Positions 25,015-33,805 of a DNA stretch of 64,000 nt are shown piece by piece. Source of the stretch: Micromonospora peucetia (GTDB taxonomy: Bacteria; Actinomycetota; Actinomycetes; Mycobacteriales; Micromonosporaceae); assembly GCF_900091625.1 (NCBI RefSeq), contig NZ_FMIC01000002.1, positions 868,001 through 932,000 on the forward strand, in the 5' to 3' direction. Under the pieces are notes generated by a model that was given only the letters and a program-made list of their open reading frames with translations, was not told where the DNA came from and made no database searches. Position numbers and translations under genes: made by a program. Every line of letters starts with the position of its first letter. Position 1 is the first letter of the stretch.

Positions 25015-25862
25015 GCAACGCCACCACGACCGGGCGGGCCCCGTCCGTCTACGTACCGTCGGCGGAGGCGCTGTCGACCGTCCTCGCGCCCGGCTCGCGA
25101 CCGCCCGGGCCGAACGCGGTGACAGCGTCGCTCACGTTCGGCTGGCGGGCCCTGCTGAAGATCAAGCACGTGCCGGAGCAACTGTTCGACGTGACGGCGT
25201 TCCCGATCATCATGGTGCTGATGTTCACGTACCTGTTCGGCGGTGCCCTCGCCGACAGCCCGCGCGACTACCTCCAGTTCTTCCTGCCCGGCATCATGGT
25301 CACGAGCGTCGTGATGATCACCATGTACACCGGGGTCGGGCTGAACACCGACATCGAGAAGGGTGTCTTCGACCGGTTCCGGACCCTGCCGGTGTGGCGG
25401 CCGGCCCCACTGGTCGGCATGATCTTCGGCGACGTGCTGCGCTACGTGCTGGCGGCCGTGGTCATCCTCGGCGTCGGGCTGGTGCTGGGGTTCCGGCCCG
25501 ACGGCGGGCTGCCCGGCGTGCTGGCCGGGATCGGCCTACTGGTGGTCTTCTCGTTCGCGTTCTCCTGGGTCTGGACGTTCTTCGGCCTCATCCTGCGCAG
25601 CGAGAAGTCCGTGATGGGCGTGAGCATGATGGTGCTCTTCCCGCTGACCTTCCTGAGCAACGTGTTCGTCGACCCCGCGACCATGCCCGGCTGGCTCCAG
25701 GCGTTCGTCAACGTCAACCCGATCTCGCAGCTGGTGGCCTCGGTACGCGCGGTGATGTCGGGCGGGTCGGACGCGTCGGCCACGATGTGGACGCTGCTGT
25801 GGAGCGCCGGCTTCGTGGTGGTCTTCGGCACCCTGACGATGTACCGCTACAACCGCCGCTGA
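25011..25862 (+). CDS. DrrB-type ABC-2 permease
   Basis: 283-residue membrane partner of the DrrA-type ATPase, started by ATGA overlap. A cytoplasmic N-terminal stretch of about 45 residues leads to [20 protein letters not shown]. Six hydrophobic segments follow, among them [70 protein letters not shown] and [15 protein letters not shown]. The ABC-2 signature region [21 protein letters not shown] is present. Size and motifs are standard for DrrB. A 15-bp hairpin follows. Confidence 0.92.
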   Translation: MSNATTTGRAPSVYVPSAEALSTVLAPGSRPPGPNAVTASLTFGWRALLKIKHVPEQLFDVTAFPIIMVLMFTYLFGGALADSPRDYLQFFLPGIMVTSVVMITMYTGVGLNTDIEKGVFDRFRTLPVWRPAPLVGMIFGDVLRYVLAAVVILGVGLVLGFRPDGGLPGVLAGIGLLVVFSFAFSWVWTFFGLILRSEKSVMGVSMMVLFPLTFLSNVFVDPATMPGWLQAFVNVNPISQLVASVRAVMSGGSDASATMWTLLWSAGFVVVFGTLTMYRYNRR

Positions 25863-25874
25863 CCAACCCACGCG

Positions 25875-25908
25875 ACGGGCGCCGCCACCGGAGGGTGGCG
25901 GCGTCCGT
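25875..25908. terminator. Bidirectional hairpin terminator
   Basis: Arms 25875-25889 and 25894-25908 form a 15-bp stem with one G-T pair and a 4-base GGAG loop. It sits between the convergent ends of the DrrB gene (25862) and the large ATPase gene (25931). Confidence 0.8.
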
Positions 25909-25930
25909 TCGCCGTCCCTGCCTCAGGTCG

Positions 25931-28900
25931 CTACAGGCGCCAGGGCAGCGGATCGGGCGAGAGATAGCGGCAGGTGCCGCCGGTGGAGACGGTGTCGCGC
26001 AGGTGGGCGGCGAGCGCCGGGTGGCGCTGGTCGAGCTTGCGCAACACGTCCCGGATGCGCGCGGTCACCGTCTTGCGGGCCCGCTCGGCCTCGTCACCGA
26101 GGCGGCGGCTGCGGCCGGCCAGCCCGGCGGCGGCGCGCAACTCGGCGAGCAGGGCGCCGCGCTCGGCGTCGAGGCCGGCCATCCTCCGCTCGTCGCCGCG
26201 CTCGGCGGCCCGGTCGATCTCGTCGTCGAGCCGCTCCAGGTGCCGCCGGTAGCGGGCCTTCGCCTCGTCGTCGAGGACCGGATCGCCGCCCATCCGGCGG
26301 GCCGCGACGAGTTCCGGCCCGGCGGCCGGGTCGAGCAACTCGACCGCCGGGACGTCGACGCCCGGCCGGCTCAGCAGCACGTGCAGGTCGCGCAGGCCCT
26401 TCGCGTCGGGCAGATGCGCCACCACGCCGGCGTAGGCGACCTGCCAGACCGGCCCGTCACGGCGGAATTCGTACGCCTGCGCAGGCCGCTGCCCCACGAC
26501 GGGCCCGTCGGCGACCGCCTGCGAAGTGTGCGGACTGGCGGCGACCGGCGGCGAGGCGTGCGGGCCGGCGGTGACGGACCGCGCTGGAGCCGGACCGGGG
26601 GTCGTGGCGACGGCCCGGGGTCGGTCGGCGGGCGGCGCGTCGGCCGCTGTCGGTGACACGCCGGTCAGGCGACGGGTCACCTGGCGCATGCCGAGGTCGG
26701 CGGCGTCGCGCGTGGTGGTGGCGCGCAGCGCGGCGGCGGCCGTCGCGTCACCGGGGCGGTCCCGCCCGGTCAACGCGTCGACCAGCGCGGCTCGGGCCAG
26801 GACCGACCACGGGCGGGCGCCCAGCAGGTCGGCGGAGTCTCGGGCGGCGGAGAACCTGGCCACCGCGTCGTCCCAGCGTTCCTGCGCGGCGTCGACGAGG
26901 GCCAGCCAGTAGTCGACGGGGCCGCTGAGGTCGCAGCCGAACAGCGCGGACATCCACTGCCCGCGGTGCGGTCGCAGCGCCTCCCGGGCCTCGGCGCAGC
27001 GCCGGGGGTCGCGGCTCGCGGCAGCGACCTCGGCGCGCAGCCGCAGCCACAGCGGCGACACCGATCCCGCGTACGTCGTGCCGGCAGCCTCGATGTCGGT
27101 GGTCAGCCGGACGGCCGCCTCGACGTCGCCGCGCTCGACCGCGGTGATGCCCCGGACCAGCTCCGGGTAGGGATATCCGGTCGGGCTCAGCCCGTCGAGC
27201 AGGGCGTCGGCCTCGTCGAACCGGCCCTGCAACTCCAGCCGGGACCAGCGCGTGTGGTGGCCCATGAAGACGAAGTCGGAGCGGTCCCACTCGCTGAGGG
27301 CGGTCAGCTCGCCGAACAGTTCGTCGGCCCTGGCGAAGTCGCCACGGAACGCCGCGACGATGGCGTCGTCCATGGTGGCGGCGGACCGGTGCCGGGCGTC
27401 GCCCTGGCCGGCCCAGGTGACGAAGGTGGTCAGCTCGTCGCGGTAGCGGGGGTCGCCCAACTCCAGCAGCGCGACCCAGCGCAGCGCGGTCGCCCACATC
27501 CCGGTCTCCCGGTCACCGCCGCGACGTGCCACCTCCCGGATCTCGGCCGTGATCGCGGCCCGGTCGCGGGCCGAACCGAGCCCCCAGGTGGTGTCGTGGC
27601 GAGCCCACAGGCTGAAGGTGAGCGCCTCGTCGTCGTGGCCGCGCCGGGCGAGGGACTCGGTGGCGGCGATCAGGTCGGTGACCAGCGTGCTGACCGGGAC
27701 GACGCCCGCCGCCTCGCCGGTCAACCGCTGGTACGCCTCCCGCAGCACGCCCTCCGGATCGACGACGCGCCCGGGGCCGTCCTCGTGGCGGCGGTGGACG
27801 ACGAGGGCGACATGGGCCAGCACCACCGGATCGTCGACCGCCACGGCCAGCGCGGCGGCCTCGGCGAGCAGCCGCCGGGCCTCGGTGCCCGCGCCCACGT
27901 GGTGCAGCAGTTGACCCAGCTCGATCATGATCTTCACGCGCTGGGCCGGGTCGACGGCGACCTCCAGCGCCCGGCGGTAGTGGCCGACCGACTCGTCCAC
28001 GGCCAGCCGGCCGCCCGCGTCCCGGGCTGCGGCGACCAGCAGGTCGGCGGCGTGCGACGGGTCGAGGTGGGCGCCCGCGAGATGGGCGTGCCGGGCCAGG
28101 TCGGCGGGGATCAGTCGCTCGGTGAGCGCCGGCGAACCGTCGACGGCCCGGACGACCGCGGCGTGCCGGAAGCGCCGGTCGTCGTCGGGCAGCGCGTCGT
28201 AGAGGGTCTCCCGGACGAGGTCGTGGACGAAGGCGAACCGGCCGCCGCCGCGGGACACCACGAGCCGGGCGGTCACCGCCCGGTCGAGGAGCCGGTCTGC
28301 CTGCGCCGCCGGCGTGCCCGCGCAGGCGGCGAGAACCGGGCGGTGGAACTCCCGGCCCAGCACGGCGGCGGCGGTGAGCGCCTCGACGACCGGCACCGGC
28401 AACTGGGCGAGGCGACGGCGCACCGCCTCCCGTACGCCCGGGGGGATCGTGCCGACCCGGCCGTCGGCACGCCAGATCCGGGCGGTCTGCTCCACGAAGA
28501 ACGGGTTGCCACCGGTGCGCCGGTGCACCTCGTCGACGAGACCGGCGTCGGGTGCCCGGCCGGCAGTGCGGGCCATCAGCGCCGCCACCTCGTCGCGGGA
28601 CAGCCCGGTGAGGGTGAGCGTGGTCGCCTTCGCCACCAACGGCATCAGCAGCCGGCGCAGCGGGTGGTCGGGAGACTCGACCTCGGCGTCACGGTAGGTG
28701 CCGATCAGCAGCAGCCGCTCGAACCAGGTGTGCTGGGCGACGAACCGCAGCAGCCGCATCGAGGCGGGATCGGCCCAGTGCAGGTCGTCGAGCACCACCA
28801 CGACCGGTCGGCGCTGGGACACCGCGACCAACGCGGTGGTCACCGCGTCGTGGAGCGCGAACTCCTCCTGGTCCGCGCGGTCGTCGCCGGTCGCTTCACC

Positions 28901-29224
28901 GAGCAGGGTCGCGAGGGCCGGCTCGGCGGTCTCCCGGGCCAGCGCCCAGTCGGCGGCCGACCGGCGCAGGCCGCGCAACACCTGGACCCACGGCCAGTAG
29001 CCGGGCGCGCTGTCGGAATCCCAGCAGGCGGCGCCGAGCACCAGCGCACCCCGTTGGCGGGCCTCGCCGGCCGCCGCCGTGACCAGGGTCGTCTTGCCGA
29101 TGCCGGGCTCCCCGGCGACCAGGATCAGGCCGCCGTGGCTGGCGGTCGCCCGGTCCACCTCGGCGCGCAGCAGACCCGCGGGATGCTCCCGCCCGATGAC
29201 GTCCTCGTCGTACCGCGGATCCAT
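25931..29224 (-). CDS. Large STAND-like AAA ATPase (MalT/adenylate-cyclase type), no LuxR HTH
   Basis: 1097-residue signal-transduction ATPase. The N-terminal motor has VIGREHPAGLL, Walker A AGEPGIGKTTLV (Lys44) and Walker B VVVVLDDLHWADPAS (Asp146, Asp147), characteristic of the AAA_16 / LuxR-LAL group. The middle 600 residues are a helical repeat array (TPR-like: HYRRALEVA, LAEAAALAVA, RFDEADALLDGL). Unlike LAL regulators, the C-terminus lacks a LuxR HTH. It ends in a conserved-looking alpha-helical region: EAKARYRRHLERLDDEIDRA, then ARKTVTARIRDVLRKLDQRH, resembling a winged-helix-like tail. It converges on the DrrAB exporter. DNA binding through the tail is possible but unproved. Confidence 0.85.
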   Translation of the reverse strand: MDPRYDEDVIGREHPAGLLRAEVDRATASHGGLILVAGEPGIGKTTLVTAAAGEARQRGALVLGAACWDSDSAPGYWPWVQVLRGLRRSAADWALARETAEPALATLLGEATGDDRADQEEFALHDAVTTALVAVSQRRPVVVVLDDLHWADPASMRLLRFVAQHTWFERLLLIGTYRDAEVESPDHPLRRLLMPLVAKATTLTLTGLSRDEVAALMARTAGRAPDAGLVDEVHRRTGGNPFFVEQTARIWRADGRVGTIPPGVREAVRRRLAQLPVPVVEALTAAAVLGREFHRPVLAACAGTPAAQADRLLDRAVTARLVVSRGGGRFAFVHDLVRETLYDALPDDDRRFRHAAVVRAVDGSPALTERLIPADLARHAHLAGAHLDPSHAADLLVAAARDAGGRLAVDESVGHYRRALEVAVDPAQRVKIMIELGQLLHHVGAGTEARRLLAEAAALAVAVDDPVVLAHVALVVHRRHEDGPGRVVDPEGVLREAYQRLTGEAAGVVPVSTLVTDLIAATESLARRGHDDEALTFSLWARHDTTWGLGSARDRAAITAEIREVARRGGDRETGMWATALRWVALLELGDPRYRDELTTFVTWAGQGDARHRSAATMDDAIVAAFRGDFARADELFGELTALSEWDRSDFVFMGHHTRWSRLELQGRFDEADALLDGLSPTGYPYPELVRGITAVERGDVEAAVRLTTDIEAAGTTYAGSVSPLWLRLRAEVAAASRDPRRCAEAREALRPHRGQWMSALFGCDLSGPVDYWLALVDAAQERWDDAVARFSAARDSADLLGARPWSVLARAALVDALTGRDRPGDATAAAALRATTTRDAADLGMRQVTRRLTGVSPTAADAPPADRPRAVATTPGPAPARSVTAGPHASPPVAASPHTSQAVADGPVVGQRPAQAYEFRRDGPVWQVAYAGVVAHLPDAKGLRDLHVLLSRPGVDVPAVELLDPAAGPELVAARRMGGDPVLDDEAKARYRRHLERLDDEIDRAAERGDERRMAGLDAERGALLAELRAAAGLAGRSRRLGDEAERARKTVTARIRDVLRKLDQRHPALAAHLRDTVSTGGTCRYLSPDPLPWRL

Positions 29225-29344
29225 GACGCCCAGACGGTAGCGGAACGGTGGGACATCGCACCGATGGCGCCCGCCGGTGGCGAGCGCCGTCGGCGCTGTC
29301 GAGGTGAATCGGTTACGACATCAGGCGGCGGTACGACCCGGGCG

Positions 29345-29746
29345 TCAGCGGGCGTCGGTGACCACGTGGGAGCAGGCGGCGCAGGCGGCGCGACCCTGCT
29401 CGGCGTACCACCGGCAGGTCCGCCGGATCGCGCAGCGCGGCAGGTCGTCCTCCGCCGGACCGGCGACCTCCTGGAAGGAGGCTGCCATCCGTTCGCCGAG
29501 GCCACAGTGTGCGCCGGTCCAGAAGCCGCACTTCGCGGTGACACACGGACCGGCGAGCCGGTACCGGGACTCGACCGGGGTGTCCGCGCCGGCCTGGGCG
29601 AGGGCGACCTCGGCCGGGAGCGCCGGCGTGACGTAGGCGACCCGCCCCGCCGGAGTGATCATGCCGAGGAACACCGTGGCGTTGGCCGCGGGGGTGCTCG
29701 GGCACATCCGCTCCGGCGGGGCCGGCTGGTGGGCGGCGTCCGTCAC
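29345..29746 (-). CDS. Cysteine-rich small protein, coupled to upstream gene
   Basis: 133-residue protein of unknown function with nine cysteines. The arrangement is MCPS near residue 14, then CVTAKCGFWTGAHCGLG (C-x4-C-x7-C), then CAIRRTCRWYAEQGRAACAACSHVV (C-x5-C-x10-C-x2-C), each shown as a landmark of a possible metal or Fe-S site. The GTG at 29746 overlaps the stop of the 86-residue gene as GTGA, which fixes the start. It is the last gene of a three-gene operon with a Tat-exported protein and the 86-residue protein. No export signal is visible, so the cysteines are probably metal ligands in the cytoplasm, not disulfides. Confidence 0.72.
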   Translation of the reverse strand: MTDAAHQPAPPERMCPSTPAANATVFLGMITPAGRVAYVTPALPAEVALAQAGADTPVESRYRLAGPCVTAKCGFWTGAHCGLGERMAASFQEVAGPAEDDLPRCAIRRTCRWYAEQGRAACAACSHVVTDAR

Positions 29747-30003
29747 CGCTGCATCCAGAAGCCGATGTCGTTGATCTTCTGACCGAGTTCCTCGGCGAAC
29801 GGGCCGTCGATGACCCACAGGCCGTACCACTCCGGGCGGAGCTTGATGTTGGCGTGCCCGACGGAGAGCGGGTTGGTCAGTTTGCTGCCGGCGACGGAGA
29901 GGGCGTTGAGGCCCGCCTTCTGTATCTCGCTCGCAATCAGGCTCTGCTGTGCGGCGGTCAACTCGACGCCGTCGACGACGAAACGGAATTCACTGCGTGC
30001 CAT
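29743..30003 (-). CDS. 86-residue conserved small protein
   Basis: 86-residue protein beginning EFRFVVDGVELTAAQQSLIA and continuing SEIQKAGLNAL. The layout is a beta-strand pair then an amphipathic helix, followed by a short Trp-containing part (RPEWYGLWVIDGPF) and an ending helix with FWMQR. I do not recognise a function. GC content is lower than its neighbours. It sits 16 bases after the Tat protein gene and overlaps (GTGA) the Cys-rich gene, so the three are one transcript. A RiPP precursor or accessory role is conceivable because of its size, but no maturation enzyme is adjacent. Confidence 0.72.
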   Translation of the reverse strand: MARSEFRFVVDGVELTAAQQSLIASEIQKAGLNALSVAGSKLTNPLSVGHANIKLRPEWYGLWVIDGPFAEELGQKINDIGFWMQR

Positions 30004-30019
30004 GTCCTACCTCCGATGG

Positions 30020-30721
30020 TCAGTACGATTCGGTCCGCAGTCCTCGCCGCAGACTCGCCCTGGTGAACGCCGCCCAGCCGGAGCGGGAGGCGGGGTCGGC
30101 CGCGTGCCCGGCCCGGCTCACGTGCTCCCCCCAGTCCGTCGTGTCGGCGGCGCGTAGCCCCCACAGCTCGCGGCAGGCGGTGACCGCGAACGCGACCTGA
30201 TCCGCCGAGCCGCTCCAGCCGGCGGGGCCGTCGGCCACCCGCAGCGCGCCGCCTGCCTCGACGCGGACCGACGGGAAGTGGTGGTGCAGGCTGGCGAGGG
30301 TGGCCAGGTGGGCGGCGTCCGACCGCCCGGCGGCGAAGGCGTCCCGCGTCTCGTCGTCGCGGGTGACCCGGATCGTGTGCAGCGTGAACGCGTCGCCGTC
30401 GGCGGCGACCCGGCCGTCGATCTCCACAGGGGTGCTCCAGACCCGGGGCGAGTTGGCCGACCAGAAGGCCAGCCAGGCGTCGAGGCGTTCGTGAAAGTCG
30501 GCCTGGAAGTGGGCCGTACCGCCGACGAGGCGAGCGGTGGCGATCCGGTCCCGGGCGACGAGACGCCGGGCCGGTCGAGCCGAGGGCGTTCCCCCGACGG
30601 GTGGTGCGGCCTGTGCGGCGGTGGCTGGTGCGGCGGTCGCCCCGGCCACGGTGACCGCCGAGGCCGCCGCGGCGCCGAGCAGGATCCGGCGCCGGGACAG
30701 TGAGGTATGGGAATTGTTCAT
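30020..30721 (-). CDS. Tat-exported protein of unknown function
   Basis: 233-residue protein with a twin-arginine signal (SRRRILLG followed by an Ala/Val-rich core, cleavage near ATAAQA). The mature part of about 195 residues has ARLVGGTAHFQADFHERLDA, WLAFW and TLHTIRVTRD, then ASLHHHFPSVRVEAGG and SADQVAFAVTACRELWG. The FHERL...HxHHF composition could hold a metal, but no family comes to mind. The ATG at 30721 follows AAAGGCGGA; an upstream in-frame ATG at 30751 is less likely because the Tat motif would sit deep. First clear gene of a three-gene operon. Confidence 0.75.
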   Translation of the reverse strand: MNNSHTSLSRRRILLGAAAASAVTVAGATAAPATAAQAAPPVGGTPSARPARRLVARDRIATARLVGGTAHFQADFHERLDAWLAFWSANSPRVWSTPVEIDGRVAADGDAFTLHTIRVTRDDETRDAFAAGRSDAAHLATLASLHHHFPSVRVEAGGALRVADGPAGWSGSADQVAFAVTACRELWGLRAADTTDWGEHVSRAGHAADPASRSGWAAFTRASLRRGLRTESY

Positions 30722-30774
30722 GGTCCGCCTTTCATGGACGGCCTGTGCCACGACACGCTATCGATCGAGGTAGA

Positions 30775-30861
30775 TCAGGAGGGGCGTCGTTCTATCGGTA
30801 GGCCGACATCAATTCCGGTGATCGACGGCGGCGGAATTTCGGCGATTGTGCTGTCGGCCAC
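30775..30861 (-). CDS. Possible 28-residue peptide before the Tat-protein operon
   Basis: A short frame from GTG (30861) to TGA (30775) reads VADSTIAEIPPPSITGIDVG then LPIERRPS. It ends 53 bases before the Tat gene start. Its codons are unusually A/T-ending for the window and the peptide looks orderly rather than random. The ribosome-binding site is weak (AAGAAG). It could be a leader, a precursor peptide or chance. The open frame extends further upstream without another credible start. Confidence 0.22.
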   Translation of the reverse strand: MADSTIAEIPPPSITGIDVGLPIERRPS

Positions 30862-31075
30862 CTTCTTGCCGACGCCCGGTCGAATGTCCGCTTCCTCGCG
30901 CTGTCGAGCTGCCCCGGCGGTGAGACCACCGCCGCACGTGAGCCGCTGCCGCGAGATGCCGCCGCGCGAGGCGACGCCGGGCGCGAGGCGACACACGACG
31001 CGACTGGCGCGGGCGCCCAGGGTCGGCCGGTGACCCCTCCCCGGTCGGGGCGGCACCACCGGCCGGCGCGGGTGA
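30862..31075. other. Spacer with a copy of the CTGTCGAGCTGCCCC element
   Basis: Together with the preceding 140 bases this makes a 354-base region between the Tat operon start and the triplicated-protein gene end. It contains an exact copy (30901-30915) of the 15-base arm found as an inverted repeat at 7032-7092. I see no gene besides the possible short peptide at 30775-30861. The part from 30980 on is GC-rich without clear structure. Confidence 0.4.
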
Positions 31076-31981
31076 CTACGCCGTCGCGCAGATGGCGTAC
31101 GCCGTGTTGCTCCAGTTACCGGCGAACGCGTCCTCCTCGTACGCGCCAGAGGTGGCGGAGGTCGGCGCGGCGGCCGGGCCACCGTTGGGGCGGAAGTCGT
31201 CGACGGCGGCCTCGCCGGTGACGCCGTTCAGCTCGTAGCCGGCTCCGGTCAGCACCTTCCCGACCGGGCAGGTCGCCGTGACGCTGCGGAAGTCGTTCGA
31301 GTTGCTGGCGCTCACCGCGGAGTTGCGGACCAGACCGGCGAGGGAGTTGGCGCAGATCGCGTACGCCGTCGCGGACCAGTTGCCGGCGAACGCCTCCGCC
31401 TCGTACGCGCCCACGAGGACCGAGGTCGGCGCGGCTGCCACGCCACCGTTCGGCCGGAAGTCGTCGACGACGCCCTCGCCGGTGACGCCGTTGAGCTCGT
31501 AGCCCGTCCCGGTCAGCACCTTGCCCACCGGGCAGGTCGCCGTGACGCTGCGGAAGTCGTTCGAGTTGCTGACGCTGGCCGCCGAGACCCGCACCAGACC
31601 CGCAACCGGGTTGGCGCAGATCGCGAACGCGGTGACGGACCAGTTGCCGGCGAACGCCTCCGCCTCGTACGCCCCGACGGTCACGGCGGTCGGCGCGGTG
31701 GCCGGGCCGCCGTTGGGCCGGAAGTCGTCGACGACGCCCTCGCCGGTGACGCCGTTGAGCTCGTAGCCCGTCCCGGTCAGCACCTTGCCCACCGGGCAGG
31801 TCGCCGTGACGCTGCGGAAGTCGTTCGAGTTGCTGGCGCTCGTCGCGGCGATCCGGACGAGGCCGGGGACGGCGGCCGACGCGGGAGCGGCGGGGACGAC
31901 CACTCCGGCCGCCACGGCGACGCCGAGGATGAGGGTGAACGCGCGAGGTCGGAGGCGGCGGGCTGCTGCCTGAGCTGACAT
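31076..31981 (-). CDS. Secreted protein of three tandem 88-residue domains
   Basis: 301-residue exported protein: a Sec signal peptide (residues 1-37, ending PASA) and then three near-identical domains of exactly 88 residues. Each runs from GLVR, SNSNDFRSVTATCPVGKVLT, GTGYELNGVTGEGVVDDFRP, NGG to AGNWS, AYAICA. Each domain has two cysteines (in TCPVGK and ICA) that could pair. At the DNA level the period is 264 bases and copies 2 and 3 are almost identical over more than 100 bases, showing recent duplication or homogenisation. The ATG at 31981 follows CAGGAGAG. The domain recurs in actinobacterial secreted proteins (from memory); its ligand is unknown. Confidence 0.85.
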   Translation of the reverse strand: MSAQAAARRLRPRAFTLILGVAVAAGVVVPAAPASAAVPGLVRIAATSASNSNDFRSVTATCPVGKVLTGTGYELNGVTGEGVVDDFRPNGGPATAPTAVTVGAYEAEAFAGNWSVTAFAICANPVAGLVRVSAASVSNSNDFRSVTATCPVGKVLTGTGYELNGVTGEGVVDDFRPNGGVAAAPTSVLVGAYEAEAFAGNWSATAYAICANSLAGLVRNSAVSASNSNDFRSVTATCPVGKVLTGAGYELNGVTGEAAVDDFRPNGGPAAAPTSATSGAYEEDAFAGNWSNTAYAICATA

Positions 31982-32352
31982 GGGGCTCTCCTGTTCTGCT
32001 GCCTCGGCGATGACCTCCCGCGGGTGTCGGGTGTGACCGGTACGAGGCATTGCGGTTGACATCCGCACGCTACGTAGTCACGTGACCAGGGATTATCTCC
32101 AAAACGACTACGTCAAGTAGTCGACTGATCTGGTCCGGGGCGGGACGCTCGACCTGGGCGAGAGAGTGTCAGCCGGTCGCCGCACATGCCCGCCGGCTCC
32201 GCCGACCCGCCGGTGGGGTCGCCGTGGGCGTGCGGGGCACGAGCGGCGGACCCGCCGGCCGGGTGGGCCGGCGGGCCGCTGGTCGGGCTACGACGATCGG
32301 TAACGTCGTGATCAGAACAGGAATTGTGGAGCGCTGAGAACGATCGGGACCG
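31982..32352. other. Intergenic region with AT-rich upstream segment and inverted repeat
   Basis: 371 bases between two minus-strand genes. The part nearest the triplicated-protein gene (32050-32125) is AT-rich for this genome. It carries an inverted repeat CGACTAC (32105-32111) and GTAGTCG (32117-32123) plus CTACGTAGTCACGTGAC nearby. This is a plausible promoter/operator area for the gene starting at 31981. The remainder is GC-rich and holds the hairpin at 32242-32280. I see no gene. Confidence 0.45.
32242..32280 (-). terminator. GC hairpin downstream of the M23 peptidase gene
   Basis: A 10-bp stem (32251-32260 with 32266-32275) and a 5-base loop, extended by a further 5 bp (32242-32246 with 32276-32280) across a 4-base bulge. 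It lies about 70 bases past the stop of the M23 peptidase gene on the minus strand. Confidence 0.6.
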
Positions 32353-33726
32353 TCAGACGGTGTAGAGGATCTTCACGCCGCTGAGGCTCATGGCCGAGAC
32401 GGCCGTGCCGCGTACGCCGGAGTTGAGGTTCCGCCAGCCGGTGCTGCTGCCCGCCTCGTGGACCATGCCCCCGGCCACGGAGTAGATGATCTTCACACCG
32501 TTGAGGTTGATCGCCGCCAACGCGCTCGCGCTGACCCCGGAGATGCCGGTGTTCAGGTTCCGCCAACCGGTGTTGCTCGCCGCCTCGTGGACCGAGCCTC
32601 CGACCACCGTGTAGACGATCTTCACACCGTTGAGGTTGATCGCCGCCAACGCGCTCGCGCTCACCCCGGAGATGCCGGAGTTGAGGTTGCGCCAACCGTT
32701 GTTGCTGGCCGCCTCGTGGACCATGCCCCCGGCCACCGTGTAGACGTGCTTGACGCCGTCGAGGTTGATCGCCGCGAGCGCGTTGCCACTCACCCCGGAG
32801 ATGCCGGTGTTCAGGTTGCGCCAACCGTTGTTGCTGGCCGCCTCGTGGACCATGCCCCCGACCACCGTGTAGACGTACTTGACGCCGTCGACGTTGATCA
32901 CGGCGAGGGCGTTGTTGCTGACCCCCGAAATACCGGTCCACAGGTTGCGCCAGCCAGTGTCGCTGGACGCCTCGTACACCCGGCCGTCGTTGACCGTGTA
33001 GAGCAGCTTGTTCGTGCCCATGACCATCGACGCGGTGGCCGAGCCGGTGATGCTGTTGACCGGCAGCATCTGCCAGCCGTTGTGGCTGCCGGACTCGTAC
33101 ACCTGGCGGTTGTTGTTGACCTGCCCGCAGTTCTGGCTGGTCAGGTTCCGGGCCGACGAGGTGGGGCCGGCGACGTACAGCGGCCCGGTGTTCGGGCTGC
33201 CGTCGGAGGTGATGCCGGAGGGCACACCGTTGAAGTACGACTCGGTCTTGACGCCGTCACGCGTCTGCTCGTAGTGCAGGTGCGGGCCGGTCGAGTTGCC
33301 GGTGCTGCCGACCCGGCCGAGCTGCTGCCCGGTCGAGACCCACTGCCCGGCCCGGACCGCCGGAGACTCGATCATGTGCAGGTAGAAGGTCTTCCAGCCG
33401 CCGCCGTGGTCGATCACCACATACCAGCCGCCGCTGTTGCCCCAGCCGGCGAACGTGACAGTGCCGCCGTAGGAGGCGAGGATCGCCCGCCCATTGCTGC
33501 CGCCGGCGTAGGTCATGTCGATGTCGTAGTCTTCGTGCCCGTAGTAGGTGGCCAGCCGCCAGGTCTCGCCGCAGGGAACCGGCATCTGGAAGTGCGGCCG
33601 AGGGCCGGCGGCCTGGGCCGGCGCGGCCACGACAGCGACGGTGGCCAGCACGGCGAGCAGTACGGCACCGACGCTGGCGAGCGCCAGGCGGGCCGAGGTG
33701 CGAAGGCGGGCGAACAGACCCGTCAT
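32353..33726 (-). CDS. Secreted M23 (LytM) peptidase with C-terminal propeller-like repeats
   Basis: 457-residue exported wall endopeptidase or lectin-like enzyme. The signal peptide covers residues 1-40 (ending AQA). The M23 domain (about 45-165) has YYGHEDYDIDM (zinc His and Asp) and GPHLHYEQTRDG (HxH). The C-terminal 240 residues contain about five tandem repeats of 43 residues with the pattern ALAAINLDGVKHVYTVAGG, MVHEAASNNGWRNLN, SGISGVS. These look like blades of a small beta-propeller of the PLL/tachylectin kind that would bind wall sugars. At DNA level the repeats recur every 129 bases. The ATG at 33726 follows GGAGGGAACC. The catalytic ligands are intact. Confidence 0.9.
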   Translation of the reverse strand: MTGLFARLRTSARLALASVGAVLLAVLATVAVVAAPAQAAGPRPHFQMPVPCGETWRLATYYGHEDYDIDMTYAGGSNGRAILASYGGTVTFAGWGNSGGWYVVIDHGGGWKTFYLHMIESPAVRAGQWVSTGQQLGRVGSTGNSTGPHLHYEQTRDGVKTESYFNGVPSGITSDGSPNTGPLYVAGPTSSARNLTSQNCGQVNNNRQVYESGSHNGWQMLPVNSITGSATASMVMGTNKLLYTVNDGRVYEASSDTGWRNLWTGISGVSNNALAVINVDGVKYVYTVVGGMVHEAASNNGWRNLNTGISGVSGNALAAINLDGVKHVYTVAGGMVHEAASNNGWRNLNSGISGVSASALAAINLNGVKIVYTVVGGSVHEAASNTGWRNLNTGISGVSASALAAINLNGVKIIYSVAGGMVHEAGSSTGWRNLNSGVRGTAVSAMSLSGVKILYTV

Positions 33727-33805
33727 AGGGGGTTCCCTCCGGAGCCGGAATTTGATGTTGATGGATGCTAGATCAGCCATCGACATCCGGCGAGGGCCCC
33801 GGCGG

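Noticed and set aside
26966..29782. A 938-codon plus-strand frame opposite the large ATPase
   Set aside because: Composition is typical of an antisense shadow; the minus-strand frame has Walker motifs.
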